From Nitrospirota bacterium (GTDB taxonomy: Bacteria > Nitrospirota > Nitrospiria > Nitrospirales > Nitrospiraceae): a stretch of DNA of 38,373 nucleotides. Each line of letters begins with the position of its first letter. The stretch's first letter is position 1. The DNA lies in assembly GCA_016207025.1 (NCBI GenBank), contig JACQQM010000034.1:1-38373 (forward strand), written 5' to 3'. Positions 8,653 through 16,489 of the stretch are shown here, piece after piece. The notes beneath the pieces were generated by a model. The model ran no database searches. It had not been told where the DNA came from and saw nothing but the letters and a program-made list of their open reading frames with translations. Position numbers and translations under genes: made by a program.

Positions 8653-9648
8653 ATGATCCATCTGCTATCGGCGCTCATGATCGCGGCGGTCATAACGGGG
8701 ACGGCATTTGCGGAGAGTGGCCACAGCGATCACGGGGTGCCGCGGCTCTCGGATCAGGCAAAGACGATCGTGACGTACGAGGGCAACACCGTGACCCTGA
8801 CGTTTGGCCCGGTGGACCTGCCGTCCGCGCACGAGGGAGAGCTCGCGGCCAGCATGCCGAAGCACGTCTTTGAGCTGCCGGAGGACATGGCGTTGGTGGG
8901 CTACCGCTCCGCCGTATTCACGAAGGACGGGACCCCGCTCCCTCGCCAGTATCTTCATCACATCCTGCTCATCAACCTCGACAAGGAGAGCGTCTCGTGC
9001 CCGGGTGAACCGTTGTTTTTCGCGGGCGCGGGCCTCGAGATGAGCGAGGCCCGCTTTCCGTCCGGCTACGGGGTGAAGCTTGCGAAGGGGCAGAAGCTCA
9101 TGACGATCGCCGCGTTCTATCACGGCGTGCCGCCGACGAAGGATGTCATGGCGAGCTTCACGATGGACATGGCCTCGAAGGGCGCGGCAGTGCAGGCGCT
9201 GGACGTGTACCAGGTCGGCGTCAACGTGGTTTGCTATAGCCAGTTCCCCAAGCGGCGGAAGGACGAGACCGACGAGGGGATCGAGGTCCGGCCAGGCGTG
9301 CAGGTGGACCGCGCGCCGCTCAAGTTCAGGATGGACGGATGCGTGAAGTTCGCGTACCCCCACGGGCATGACCAGGTGCTCCTGATCGCCTTGGAGAACA
9401 CGACCGCGCGGCAGACGCTGCTCCGGACGGTGCCGGACGTCGCGCCGGATGGCGCGTTCCTGTCATTCCCGCCGCACCAGGTCTATCAGAGCACGCGGGG
9501 CTTCGGGGTCAATGCCAGCGACGACTACGAGGTGGTGATGGTCCACCATCGCCCGTTGCAGGATCCTCATCTCAATCACGGCATGGGCAACTACCTGCTG
9601 TACATGACACCGGGCCAGTGTCCGGCCGATTCCAAGGCGGCTCCGTGA
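8653..9648 (+). CDS. Exported PHM-like type II copper monooxygenase-fold protein
   Basis: A 331-residue exported protein. I prefer ATG 8653 because GAGGAGG sits just upstream and a signal peptide follows (cleavage near AFA-ES). It carries the ligand pattern of peptidylglycine hydroxylating / dopamine beta-monooxygenases. H102-H103 lie in LHHILLIN and H157 in FYHG, the three CuH ligands. H237-G-H239 lie in FAYPHGHD and M311 in HGMGNYLLYM, the CuM ligands. The spacings (55, 80, 72) are close to those I recall for rat PHM (about 65, 70, 70). Segments around the ligands also resemble PHM. The family call is mine from motif alignment by eye, and catalytic activity is unproven. Its place beside copper oxidases supports a copper protein. 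Confidence 0.6.
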   Translation: MIHLLSALMIAAVITGTAFAESGHSDHGVPRLSDQAKTIVTYEGNTVTLTFGPVDLPSAHEGELAASMPKHVFELPEDMALVGYRSAVFTKDGTPLPRQYLHHILLINLDKESVSCPGEPLFFAGAGLEMSEARFPSGYGVKLAKGQKLMTIAAFYHGVPPTKDVMASFTMDMASKGAAVQALDVYQVGVNVVCYSQFPKRRKDETDEGIEVRPGVQVDRAPLKFRMDGCVKFAYPHGHDQVLLIALENTTARQTLLRTVPDVAPDGAFLSFPPHQVYQSTRGFGVNASDDYEVVMVHHRPLQDPHLNHGMGNYLLYMTPGQCPADSKAAP

Positions 9649-9699
9649 ATCGGAGCGCCTGGTAACGGACTGCTGGCGCGTTTCGCTGGAAGTGGGACG

Positions 9700-10437
9700 A
9701 TGCAGAATCTGACGGTCAGCGTGGAACAGAGCGTTCAGGATGCGATTGATGGGCTGGACCTCGAGCGGGTGCGCCGAGCGTACTGGGACCAGAATGAATT
9801 TGTCTTTCTCGAACGAATCCTGCCGCTAGAAGCGGTGGACCAGTTCCTCTCCGAGGTGGAACGGGTGCGGCTGGTGGTCAATCGAAACTACGTCCCCACT
9901 CACAAGAAGGGAGGGAGTGTCAGCTCCTATGTCCTGCGCAGACAGGCGCCCGCCATTCTGGCCCTCTATGAGTCCCCCGTGCTCCACTCGTTCCTGAGCC
10001 GGCTCGTGCAGGCGCCGCTCCTGCTTAGTCCCGCCGACGATCCCCATGCCTGTGCGCTGTACGTCTACACGGAGCCGGGCGACCACATCGGCTGGCACTA
10101 CGATACCTCGTACTACAAAGGCGCCCGCTATACGGTTCTGGTGGGATTGGTCGAACGGACCACGCAGTGCCGGCTGGTCGCTCAGCTCTACAAAGACGAC
10201 CCGGTGAGGGAAACGCAGGAGCTTCAGCTCGCGATGGAGCCGGGGTCCATGGTGATCTTCAACGGAGACAAGCTCTGGCACGCCGTGACTCCCTTGGGTG
10301 AGGGAGAGGAGCGCATCATCCTCACCCTCCAGTACGTGACGAACCAGGCGATGGGGCCGTTCCAACGCGTCTTCTCGAATCTGAAGGATGCCTTTGCCTA
10401 CTTCGGGCCGGCAACGTTGCGACGCCGAAAGCCTTGA
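9700..10437 (+). CDS. 2-oxoglutarate/Fe(II)-dependent oxygenase family protein
   Basis: A 245-residue cytoplasmic protein with the double-stranded beta-helix iron site. H133 and D135 form HxD in GWHYDTSYY, H194 is the distal histidine in LWHAVTP, and R205 in EERIILTLQY would bind the 2-oxoglutarate carboxylate. There is no signal peptide. The substrate cannot be told; prolyl-hydroxylase-like and small-molecule hydroxylases share this layout. It lies 51 bases after the PHM-like gene on the same strand and 48 bases before the Cys-rich gene, so the three may be co-transcribed. The ribosome binding site is weak (ggaagtggg). Confidence 0.7.
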   Translation: MQNLTVSVEQSVQDAIDGLDLERVRRAYWDQNEFVFLERILPLEAVDQFLSEVERVRLVVNRNYVPTHKKGGSVSSYVLRRQAPAILALYESPVLHSFLSRLVQAPLLLSPADDPHACALYVYTEPGDHIGWHYDTSYYKGARYTVLVGLVERTTQCRLVAQLYKDDPVRETQELQLAMEPGSMVIFNGDKLWHAVTPLGEGEERIILTLQYVTNQAMGPFQRVFSNLKDAFAYFGPATLRRRKP

Positions 10438-10485
10438 AAGCGCGCAGCGAGTAGCAAGTCGCAAAGCCGGCTAAGAGGGTGAGAC

Positions 10486-11010
10486 ATGCAGCTCAGCGTA
10501 TGGATTCCCGAGTCCGACGCTGCGACCTTCCCGACCGCGCGTATCCTGGCTCGGTTATCCCCTGCCTTTCATACTGAAGGTGAGGGGAAGGAGCGAGCCT
10601 ACGTGGCGACTTTTGCGGACCTGCCCGAGTATCTTGATCAGGCAGTGCGGCTCATCGGGGAGGTGATCAACCTCCCGGGTGTCCGGGTCTCGATCAATGC
10701 GCGGCCTGTGCTCAGCCTGACCAAGTTCTGGAGCGCCCTGCTCTGCTACCGCGATAGTCTTAGGGAGCAAGACCCACAGGCCTATTGCATGCGTCGAGCC
10801 GCCAGGCTCGGCGACGCGGGCGGGTGCCCCGATCGGGCCTGCCTGTCCCATTGCCAGTTCATCTGCACGCGCTGCCTTCAGGTCGCCCGCGAGAGCGGCG
10901 CGCCGCCGGTCTCGGCCCAGCTTCACGCGATCGCACGGCAAGCGGAAGTGGAGTGGTGCCCCAACCTCTGCCTGCCAAGCAGTCCGTTAGGCGTAAAGCG
11001 TGAGGCGTAA
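10486..11010 (+). CDS. Cys-rich protein of unknown function
   Basis: A 174-residue soluble protein I do not recognise. The N-terminal part looks like a compact alpha/beta domain. The C-terminal half holds nine cysteines (C87, C101, C114, C119, C123, C127, C130, C158, C162), including C-x3-C-x3-C-x2-C. This could bind zinc or an Fe-S cluster. The start at 10486 follows aagagggtgag. The last residues (LGVKREA, then stop) are encoded by the GCGTGAGGCGT word repeat that begins at 10990, so the natural C-terminus may have been replaced by repeat sequence. Confidence 0.6.
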   Translation: MQLSVWIPESDAATFPTARILARLSPAFHTEGEGKERAYVATFADLPEYLDQAVRLIGEVINLPGVRVSINARPVLSLTKFWSALLCYRDSLREQDPQAYCMRRAARLGDAGGCPDRACLSHCQFICTRCLQVARESGAPPVSAQLHAIARQAEVEWCPNLCLPSSPLGVKREA

Positions 11011-11119
11011 GGGGTAAAGAGTTTCGCCTCCCCCCTAACGCCAGCCCCCTATTCAGCGCCACGACGCGAGTTCCACATAACGTCCCTCACCTCACACCTC
11101 ACTCCTCACGTTTCACGTC
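10990..11119. repeat. 130-base palindrome of GCGT(G/A)AAGCG words
   Basis: The left arm (10990-11019) and right arm (11090-11119) pair at about 22 of 30 positions. The words (cgtaaagcgtgaggcg; cctcacgtttcacg) match those at 7537 and 22204. The left arm contains the stop codon of the gene ending at 11010. The remaining bases to 11258 show nothing else I can identify. Confidence 0.65.
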
Positions 11120-11258
11120 CTCGTTATAGGCCGAACGCCCTATTCCAAAGCGTGACAACGATCATGTCTGTAGTCGCGATCGGTCAGGGATACCTGCTCC
11201 GGTCAGGGCTACGATACTCGCATTGGTACGGGGAAACTTCTTACGAAAGGGGGACATG

Positions 11259-11963
11259 ATGGACAGAGGCGGACAAAGAAGTGAGAAGATGGGCCTGAAG
11301 ATCGTGGCGCTGGTGGCGGCGATTATCATGGTGGGAACGATGCTGCCGTCGCTTGTGTCCGCTCATGAAAACGAGGTGTTCTTCCGGGGCGGCTTCGCCG
11401 GGCTGAATAGTGATCGTTCAGGGGAGGTGTTCACGGACGTCTTTGGCCGGAACAACCTGCGCAACGACGGGAACACCGGCTACTACATCGGGGCCGGGCT
11501 GGATCTCTTGATGCACAAGAACTTTCTCGGGTTCGAAGGCACGTCGTTGCTCGGCGAGGTAGGGCTCGAATTCAAGCGATTTGAGTCGAAGACCGTCACG
11601 CAAGCCGTGCCATCGACTTGCGCAGGTGCACTGGGTGGAGCCGCGCCGGGCTGCTCCGTTCGAAACGATAAGGTTCAGATCACGATGCTCACCGTGGATG
11701 TGGCCCCGAAGCTCAAGTTCATGGAAAAAAGCAAGTTCCACCCCTGGGTCATCCCGCTTGGCCTGGATTTCCACGTGATCAGTCCCCCTTCCAACGCGAC
11801 CAACTACCTGGATATCGGGGTGCAGTTCGGTGCCGGCGTTGAGTACAGCATCTGGGGACCGTTCAATCTAGGGTTGGATGGGCGCTATCACCTGAGTGCC
11901 AACATGACCCAAACGACGAATACCTTCGGGACGGTCGGCGCCTATCTCGGGGTCGGGTTCTGA
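11259..11963 (+). CDS. Outer-membrane beta-barrel (opacity/porin-like) protein
   Basis: About 234 residues. A signal peptide (IVALVAAIIMVGTMLPSLVSA-HE) is followed by alternating amphipathic beta strands rich in G, Y and F. The protein ends in GAYLGVGF with a terminal phenylalanine, the usual BAM recognition end of outer-membrane barrels. ATG 11259 is chosen because GGGGGA lies 5 bases upstream; ATG 11256 or ATG 11289 are also possible. One disulfide is plausible in the extracellular loop (STCAGALGG and APGCSV). It may provide a surface or pore component, but nothing ties it to a substrate. Confidence 0.65.
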   Translation: MDRGGQRSEKMGLKIVALVAAIIMVGTMLPSLVSAHENEVFFRGGFAGLNSDRSGEVFTDVFGRNNLRNDGNTGYYIGAGLDLLMHKNFLGFEGTSLLGEVGLEFKRFESKTVTQAVPSTCAGALGGAAPGCSVRNDKVQITMLTVDVAPKLKFMEKSKFHPWVIPLGLDFHVISPPSNATNYLDIGVQFGAGVEYSIWGPFNLGLDGRYHLSANMTQTTNTFGTVGAYLGVGF

Positions 11964-11979
11964 CACCGTGCGTCAGCAC

Positions 11980-12056
11980 GGCGGGGCAATGGGAACGAGG
12001 CAATAGGCAATGGGCAGGACCCTCCGACCTATACCTATTGCCCATAGCCCCTCGCC
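11980..12056. repeat. Palindrome of CAATAGGCAATGGG words
   Basis: The left side repeats gcaatggg and gcaatagg words. The right side (cctattgcccatagccc) is the inverse of the same words. It lies between the barrel gene and the radical SAM gene. The same word type reappears at 32809-32922. Confidence 0.65.
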
Positions 12057-12069
12057 AAAGTGTGCACCC

Positions 12070-13188
12070 ATGCTGCCGCCGCGTCTTGTTTACTGGGAGA
12101 TCACGAAGCGCTGTAACCTACGGTGCAGTCATTGCCGTGCGGTCCCCCAGTCCTGCCAGTCGTCCGATGAGTTGTCGCTTGCCGAAGGGTTTCGCCTGAT
12201 TGATGCGATTGCGGAGGTTGGCCAGCCCATCCTCGTGCTCACCGGCGGCGAGCCCTTGCTCCGCAGCGACCTGTTTGACCTGGCAACCTATGGGGTTTGG
12301 CGTGGGCTCCCGATGGCGCTGGCGACGAACGGGACGCTGGTCACGCGCGAGGTGGCCAAACGGGTTGTGAACGCCGGCTTCAAGCGGGTGTCCATCAGCC
12401 TCGATGGACCGGATGCCGAGACGCATGACAACTTCCGGCGGGTTCCGGGGGCGTTCGACGATGCGGTGGATGGGTTCATCCACCTCAAAGAGTTGGGGAT
12501 GTCGATGCAAGTGAACACGACGGTGACCGTCCACAACCGCGAGCGGCTTGAGGAGACCTATGAGCTGGTCCGGAAACTCGGTGCCGACGCGTGGCATCTG
12601 TTCCTGCTGGTGCCGGTCGGGTGTGGGTTGGAAATCGCCCGTAGCGCGCAGCTCACCCCCCGCGATTACGAGGAGGTCCTCTTTTGGATCGACGACCTTG
12701 CGCAGAGCGAGGCGCAGAGTGGTGGAATGGAAATCCGCGCCACGTGCGCGCCGCATGCGCAGCGCATCCGGCTGCAGCGCGAAGCCCTCGCTGAGCGTGA
12801 AGCGTCCAGCGTGATGCGTGAAGCGTCGGAATCAGGAGGACGAGGTACGCTTCACGAGGGACGTTCGGTGAAGCCCCAAACCCGTCGGGGTTGTCTGGCC
12901 GGGACCGGCATCTGCTTTATCTCGCACCGGGGCAAGGTGTTCCCGTGTGGGTATTTGCCGATCCAGGCAGGCGACACCCGGCAGCAGCCCTTCGCGAGAA
13001 TCTGGGAGACGGCGCCGCTCTTTGCCGATCTCCGGGACCCGGGTCGGCTGATGGGCAAGTGCGGCGTGTGCGAGTACCGGGTGGTCTGCGGCGGCTGCCG
13101 AGCTCGCGCATTCGGTCAGACCGGCCACTACCTCAACGAGGAGCCGTTTTGCAACTATCTCCCCTCACCAATAGCGAACAGCAAGTAG
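12070..13188 (+). CDS. Radical SAM/SPASM heme-biosynthesis-type protein (AhbD/NirJ family)
   Basis: 372 residues. The radical SAM cluster is C15-x3-C19-x2-C22 in CNLRCSHC. It is followed by LVLTGGEPLLR, MALATNGTLVT, VSISLDGPDAETHD and, near the end, SPASM-like cysteines (RGCLAGTGICFIS, FPCGYLP, KCGVCEYRVVCGGC). This order and wording match AhbD/NirJ-type enzymes, which act on heme precursors. Whether it makes heme b, heme d1 or another product is undecided. ATG 12070 is chosen because the upstream ATG (12010) lies inside a repeat. Residues from about 240 to 267, between IRLQR and TRRGCL, are an insertion encoded by the repeat at 12788-12868. Confidence 0.8.
   Translation: MLPPRLVYWEITKRCNLRCSHCRAVPQSCQSSDELSLAEGFRLIDAIAEVGQPILVLTGGEPLLRSDLFDLATYGVWRGLPMALATNGTLVTREVAKRVVNAGFKRVSISLDGPDAETHDNFRRVPGAFDDAVDGFIHLKELGMSMQVNTTVTVHNRERLEETYELVRKLGADAWHLFLLVPVGCGLEIARSAQLTPRDYEEVLFWIDDLAQSEAQSGGMEIRATCAPHAQRIRLQREALAEREASSVMREASESGGRGTLHEGRSVKPQTRRGCLAGTGICFISHRGKVFPCGYLPIQAGDTRQQPFARIWETAPLFADLRDPGRLMGKCGVCEYRVVCGGCRARAFGQTGHYLNEEPFCNYLPSPIANSK
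12788..12868. repeat. In-frame GCGTGAAGCGT word repeat inside the radical SAM gene
   Basis: Words gagcgtgaagcg, gcgtgatgcgtgaagcg and the inverse gcttcacgaggg occur within the coding frame. They add about 27 residues (EREASS, MREASE and so on) in a position where related proteins have a short loop. The same words occur at 7537, 10990 and 22204 outside or at the ends of genes. Confidence 0.65.
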
Positions 13189-13487
13189 TAGGAAGTGAAG
13201 GACTCTGAGCTATTAGCTGCTAGCTGATGGCTGAGAGCTAAACCCTGCCTTCTGTAGCATTCCGCGACAGTTTGATTTCCCGCAACGTGGCACCATAACC
13301 CAGCCGGGCTCCCGATGGTTTGCCTGGCACGAAAAATATATTTGTGAAATCAAATAGTTAATGATGGGATGCAGCGGGGCTATGCCTGAACAGGCAGGTG
13401 GTGCTTGGATTGCATACCTTTACCTTGTTGTTTGGAGGATCTCTCAGGGAACCCTGCCAGGCACCCGGCACCAAGCAGGGGCGGAAT
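13189..13487. repeat. Intergenic region with AGCTGCTAGCTGATGGCTGA words
   Basis: About 300 bases without a gene. Positions 13205-13245 hold attagctg, ctagctga, tggctgag and agct words of the CAGC family. The AT-rich stretch at 13332-13365 contains TTTGTGAAATCAAA, an imperfect dyad that could bind a Crp/Fnr-type regulator such as the one encoded next, but it does not match the Fnr spacing. I see no clear promoter. Confidence 0.5.
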
Positions 13488-14201
13488 GTGAAGCGGAAAC
13501 CCTCACTCATGATTGAGGACTGTGGGACCTGCGGGGTCCGCGGCAAGTCCGTCCTCTGCGACCTTGCCGGACAGGACCTGGCCGCGTTTCAGAAGATCAA
13601 GCGCACCATCCAGTACGAGCCCCACCAGACGATCTTCTACGAAGGCCATGCTTGCCTCGGTTTGTACTTGCTGTGTGCGGGCAAGGTCAAGCTCACCCGG
13701 TCTTCGGCCCGCGGCCAGCGGCAGATCGTGCGGATCCTGGATGGCGGCGAGCTGATCGAGAAGCACGCGTTCCGGGATGGGGCCCTCCACGAAGTGACCT
13801 GCGAGACCCTGGAACGTTCCCAGATCTGCCTCATTGAGAAGGAGCCATATCTGGCGCTCATCCAGCGGAACCCGCAACTGGCGATCAAACTGATCCAGCT
13901 CTTGAGTAGCGAGCTGGGCATGCACATGGATCAGCTCGACCAGTTCACGTTCAAGACCGCGCGCGAACGGCTGGCCGGCTTGCTCCTGGAGCTGGGTGAC
14001 CGATTCGGCAAAAAGGCGGGCAATGAAGTCCTGGTCGGGATCACCCTCAAGCGTGAAGAAGTGGCCGAGATGGCCGGCGTCACGGTCGAAACCGTCATCC
14101 GGCTCCTCGGCGCATTTCGGGACGAGGGGCTGGTCGGCATCGACGGACGGGTCATCACGCTGCTGAGGCCAGACCGGCTGGCCCGGATTGCCCGACTCTA
14201 A
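13488..14201 (+). CDS. Crp/Fnr-family transcriptional regulator
   Basis: 237 residues from GTG 13488, which follows ggggcgga; ATG 13509 is the alternative. An N-terminal cysteine group (C12, C15, C24 in CGTCGVRGKSVLC) recalls Fnr-like sensors. A cyclic-nucleotide-binding-type beta roll follows (FYEGHACLGLYLLCAG through ILDGGELI). A dimer helix comes next, then a winged helix (LKREEVAEMAGVTVETVIR) with the E-x-x-x-R type recognition helix. Fnr clusters need four cysteines; only three are close together here, with others further on, so redox or NO sensing is possible but unproven. The neighbouring hemerythrin and copper oxidases are plausible targets. Confidence 0.85.
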   Translation: MKRKPSLMIEDCGTCGVRGKSVLCDLAGQDLAAFQKIKRTIQYEPHQTIFYEGHACLGLYLLCAGKVKLTRSSARGQRQIVRILDGGELIEKHAFRDGALHEVTCETLERSQICLIEKEPYLALIQRNPQLAIKLIQLLSSELGMHMDQLDQFTFKTARERLAGLLLELGDRFGKKAGNEVLVGITLKREEVAEMAGVTVETVIRLLGAFRDEGLVGIDGRVITLLRPDRLARIARL

Positions 14202-14229
14202 CCCCCTCCTCAGAAAGTCAGCAGTCCCC

Positions 14230-14300
14230 CCCTGAGTCTGTAGAGTCCATTGCGTCTGTCGCGTCATCGTGTCCGTCACGCAAAGGCGCGATTGAGACTG
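14230..14300. repeat. Palindrome of TGCGTCTGTCGCGTC words
   Basis: Words gtctgtagagtcc, gcgtctgtcgcgtc and the inverse cacgcaaaggcgcg lie between the regulator and the hemerythrin gene. The 14-base word gcgtctgtcgcgtc is shared exactly with the palindrome at 26219-26300. The rest of 14202-14449 shows a possible -10 (tatagt, 14421) without a clear -35. Confidence 0.55.
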
Positions 14301-14449
14301 CCCGCTATGGACGCTCCACGCGCCTCCGCTCCGAATAGGTCTAATGGCCCATCCCAAAGCCTTGAGATGAATCATAGGCCAGCCTGGCTGATCACAGTGT
14401 GGGTCTATCTTCCCCTTCGGTATAGTGAGCGCCAAGGAAGGAGGCCGCC

Positions 14450-15016
14450 TTGCTCGCACGGTCGAGCTTCAGAACAAGGGACTGGCGAACGATGGTGCCT
14501 CAAGGACGTGGGCGGACGAGCCAGACGGTTGATCCCGTCGCGCTCCTGAAGCGGGAGCACGAGATGATTTTGGACCAGCTCGGCATGATCGAGACCACGC
14601 TCGGTCCGCGCACTGTCAGAAACCGTGCGTTAGAGGAGCCGGACCGGGACACGCTCCGCGAACTCCTCCGGTTCTTCACGGGCCGGATCGGAGTCCATTT
14701 CAAGCGGGAGGCGGTCCTCATCGCAGCGCTCGGCCGTGTCCTTGGCCGGAAGCGAGAGGAACGCGAACAGCTCGAGAACCTGTTAGTCGAACACCGCGTG
14801 ATGAAGGCCGACGCGGCTGGCATTGCGAAGCAGCTCAACGGGAAGGCCGCGAGCGCGTCGCGCGGCGGCGACGCCGATCCGTTCGGGATTCGGTCGTTTG
14901 TCCGTCGCTACCGCGGGCACCTCTCGTGCGAAGAGCGGATTCTCTTCGTGCTGGCTGAGATGCGGTTGACCGCGGAGCAGAAACGGCGGGTCAGTCACCG
15001 CATGCTGCAGGTGTAA
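14450..15016 (+). CDS. Hemerythrin (HHE) domain protein
   Basis: 188 residues from TTG 14450. This start is set by a perfect AAGGAGG at 14438-14444, five bases upstream; ATG 14492 has no such site. The four-helix iron-binding pattern is visible: EHEMILDQL in helix A, GVHFKREAVLIAAL in helix B, LLVEHRVMKAD in helix C, and YRGHLSCEERILFVLAE in helix D. HHE proteins bind O2 or NO or store iron. No membrane segment is present, so it is cytoplasmic. It follows the Crp/Fnr regulator by 250 bases, consistent with an oxygen or NO response, which is inference. Confidence 0.75.
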   Translation: MLARSSFRTRDWRTMVPQGRGRTSQTVDPVALLKREHEMILDQLGMIETTLGPRTVRNRALEEPDRDTLRELLRFFTGRIGVHFKREAVLIAALGRVLGRKREEREQLENLLVEHRVMKADAAGIAKQLNGKAASASRGGDADPFGIRSFVRRYRGHLSCEERILFVLAEMRLTAEQKRRVSHRMLQV

Positions 15017-15018
15017 AG

Positions 15019-15127
15019 CAGCATTCAGCGATCAGCACCCCCACCCCACCCTCCCCCTTGAAGGGGGAGGAAAAAGGAGGGGGTGGAGTTGTCGGCTGAA
15101 AGCTGATTGCTGACGGCTGAAAGCTAA
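15019..15127. repeat. Composite nested palindrome (CAGC words flanking a G/C-tract palindrome)
   Basis: The outer left arm (gcattcagcgatcagc) pairs with the outer right arm (gctgaaagctgattgctgac). Between them sits a complete copy of the C-tract/TTGAA/G-tract palindrome. Two families that occur separately elsewhere are therefore nested, giving a long hairpin before the two-domain oxidase gene. Confidence 0.7.
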
Positions 15128-15211
15128 GTAGAAAGGAGGTGAGAGGCGGTCGGGAGATGCAGCGCAGGCATTGGAATGAAAACTAAGTGTGCAGAGGGAG
15201 GAGGAATAATC

Positions 15212-16408
15212 ATGACACGGAAAACTGGATTGGTCGCCGCAATTTTCGCCTTCACGCTGTGCGCGTTTGCCGCCGGCGTGGCCTTTGCGGCGGACCCGGA
15301 AGTCAAGACGCATAAGCAACCGTATCCGGACCGGTGGAACTCGATCAAGAACCCGCCGGTGAACCCGAACAGCATGCCGGATATCTCGGGAGCCGAGAAT
15401 ATGTCGTTCCGGGCGACCGGAAAGATGGTCGAGTACTACCTGACGATCGAGCAGATCAAGTGGAACATCGTCGGCGACGTGTATGTGACGCAGTGGGCGT
15501 TCAACGGCCAGGTGCCGGGCCCGTTGCTCACGGCCACCGAGGGCGACATTGTTCGGATCACCGTCAAGAACAACACCACGATTGACCATACGATTCACCC
15601 GCACGGGCAGTGGGTCCCGGTGAACATGGACGGGGTGCCGAACGTCACGCAGCTCTCGATCCAGCCGGGCGAGACGTTCGTGTATGAGTTCATGGCAAAG
15701 CCGTCCGGGCATCACTTCTATCACTGCCACGTGAACGCGGCGACGCATATGGATATGGGGCTGTATGGGTCGTTTGTCGTGTATCCGGGAGAACAAGCGC
15801 CTGGCACCAATGCCAAACAGGCGGCGGATCCCTCGCTGAGGATCGACCGGGACTACGTGATGATCCTGGATGAGGTCGACACCCGGATTGACGACGGTGA
15901 GAGCGGAGGCATGGAGCTGGGCCATCCGCGCAAGATCGCCAACTTCAACTACTTCACGATCAACGGCAAATCCTTCCCGGAGACACCGATGATCTTCGTG
16001 CGGGAAGGGGACATCGTGCGGGTCCGGTTCCTGAACTTCGGCTATTGGAGCCACGCCATGCACCTCCATGGGCATGCGTTTGCGCAATCCAGCGCCGAGT
16101 GCGATCGGTGCCCCAGGACCTGGGAGTTCAGGGACGCCATGAATCTGAACGCGGCCCAGCGGACCGATATCATCTTCAAGGCCAATAACCCCGGCCGGTG
16201 GGTGTTCCACTGCCACCGGGTGCCGCACGCGACGAACGACGGGGCCTATCCGGGCGGGTTGCTCACCGTCATCGAGTACGAGAACAACCCGTACTTGCCG
16301 GTGATCCCGCCGTTGCCATTGCCGGGCTTTAAGACGATGGACGATCCGAAGACCATGAACATGTCGCTGTCGCACAAGGCGATCAAGAAGCAGATCATGG
16401 GCGAGTAG
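15212..16408 (+). CDS. Two-domain multicopper oxidase (laccase-like)
   Basis: 398 residues. The start follows GGGAGGAGGAA, and a signal peptide ends near AFA-AD. Four trinuclear-site motifs are present: H129-P-H131 (HPHGQW), H171-C172-H173 (FYHCHVN), H281..H284-L-H286 (HAMHLHGH), and H333-C334-H335 with H339 (FHCHRVPH). Their presence marks an oxidase rather than a simple two-copper NirK, whose first-domain pattern is HC without the second trinuclear histidine. Both domains have an HCH cysteine, so a type 1 copper may exist in each. Ammonia-oxidiser NirK-like proteins share this shape, so nitrite reduction cannot be excluded. It heads a run of small exported proteins. Confidence 0.8.
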   Translation: MTRKTGLVAAIFAFTLCAFAAGVAFAADPEVKTHKQPYPDRWNSIKNPPVNPNSMPDISGAENMSFRATGKMVEYYLTIEQIKWNIVGDVYVTQWAFNGQVPGPLLTATEGDIVRITVKNNTTIDHTIHPHGQWVPVNMDGVPNVTQLSIQPGETFVYEFMAKPSGHHFYHCHVNAATHMDMGLYGSFVVYPGEQAPGTNAKQAADPSLRIDRDYVMILDEVDTRIDDGESGGMELGHPRKIANFNYFTINGKSFPETPMIFVREGDIVRVRFLNFGYWSHAMHLHGHAFAQSSAECDRCPRTWEFRDAMNLNAAQRTDIIFKANNPGRWVFHCHRVPHATNDGAYPGGLLTVIEYENNPYLPVIPPLPLPGFKTMDDPKTMNMSLSHKAIKKQIMGE

Positions 16409-16430
16409 GCCACGAAGCAGGTCTGGGGTT

Positions 16431-16464
16431 GAGGGGGGAGGAGGCGAGCGCTGGCTCCCCCCTC
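16431..16464 (+). terminator. Strong hairpin without U-tract after the two-domain oxidase
   Basis: GAGGGGGGAG (16431-16440) and CTCCCCCCTC (16455-16464) form a perfect 10-bp stem with a 14-base loop. No run of T follows, so it may slow transcription or protect the upstream mRNA rather than end it fully. Confidence 0.55.
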
Positions 16465-16489
16465 CACACCCTGGGAGGAGAAGAAAGCC

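Noticed and set aside
10990-11119. CRISPR-like repeats
   Set aside because: The words vary in length and spacing, with no unique spacers of even size and no cas gene nearby.
12010-12069. Upstream start of the radical SAM gene
   Set aside because: The added 20 residues are encoded by a CAATAGGCAATGGG repeat; the fold begins at ATG 12070.
13332-13365. Fnr box upstream of the regulator
   Set aside because: TTTGTGAAATCAAA has the wrong half-site spacing for TTGAT-N4-ATCAA; recorded only as a possible dyad.
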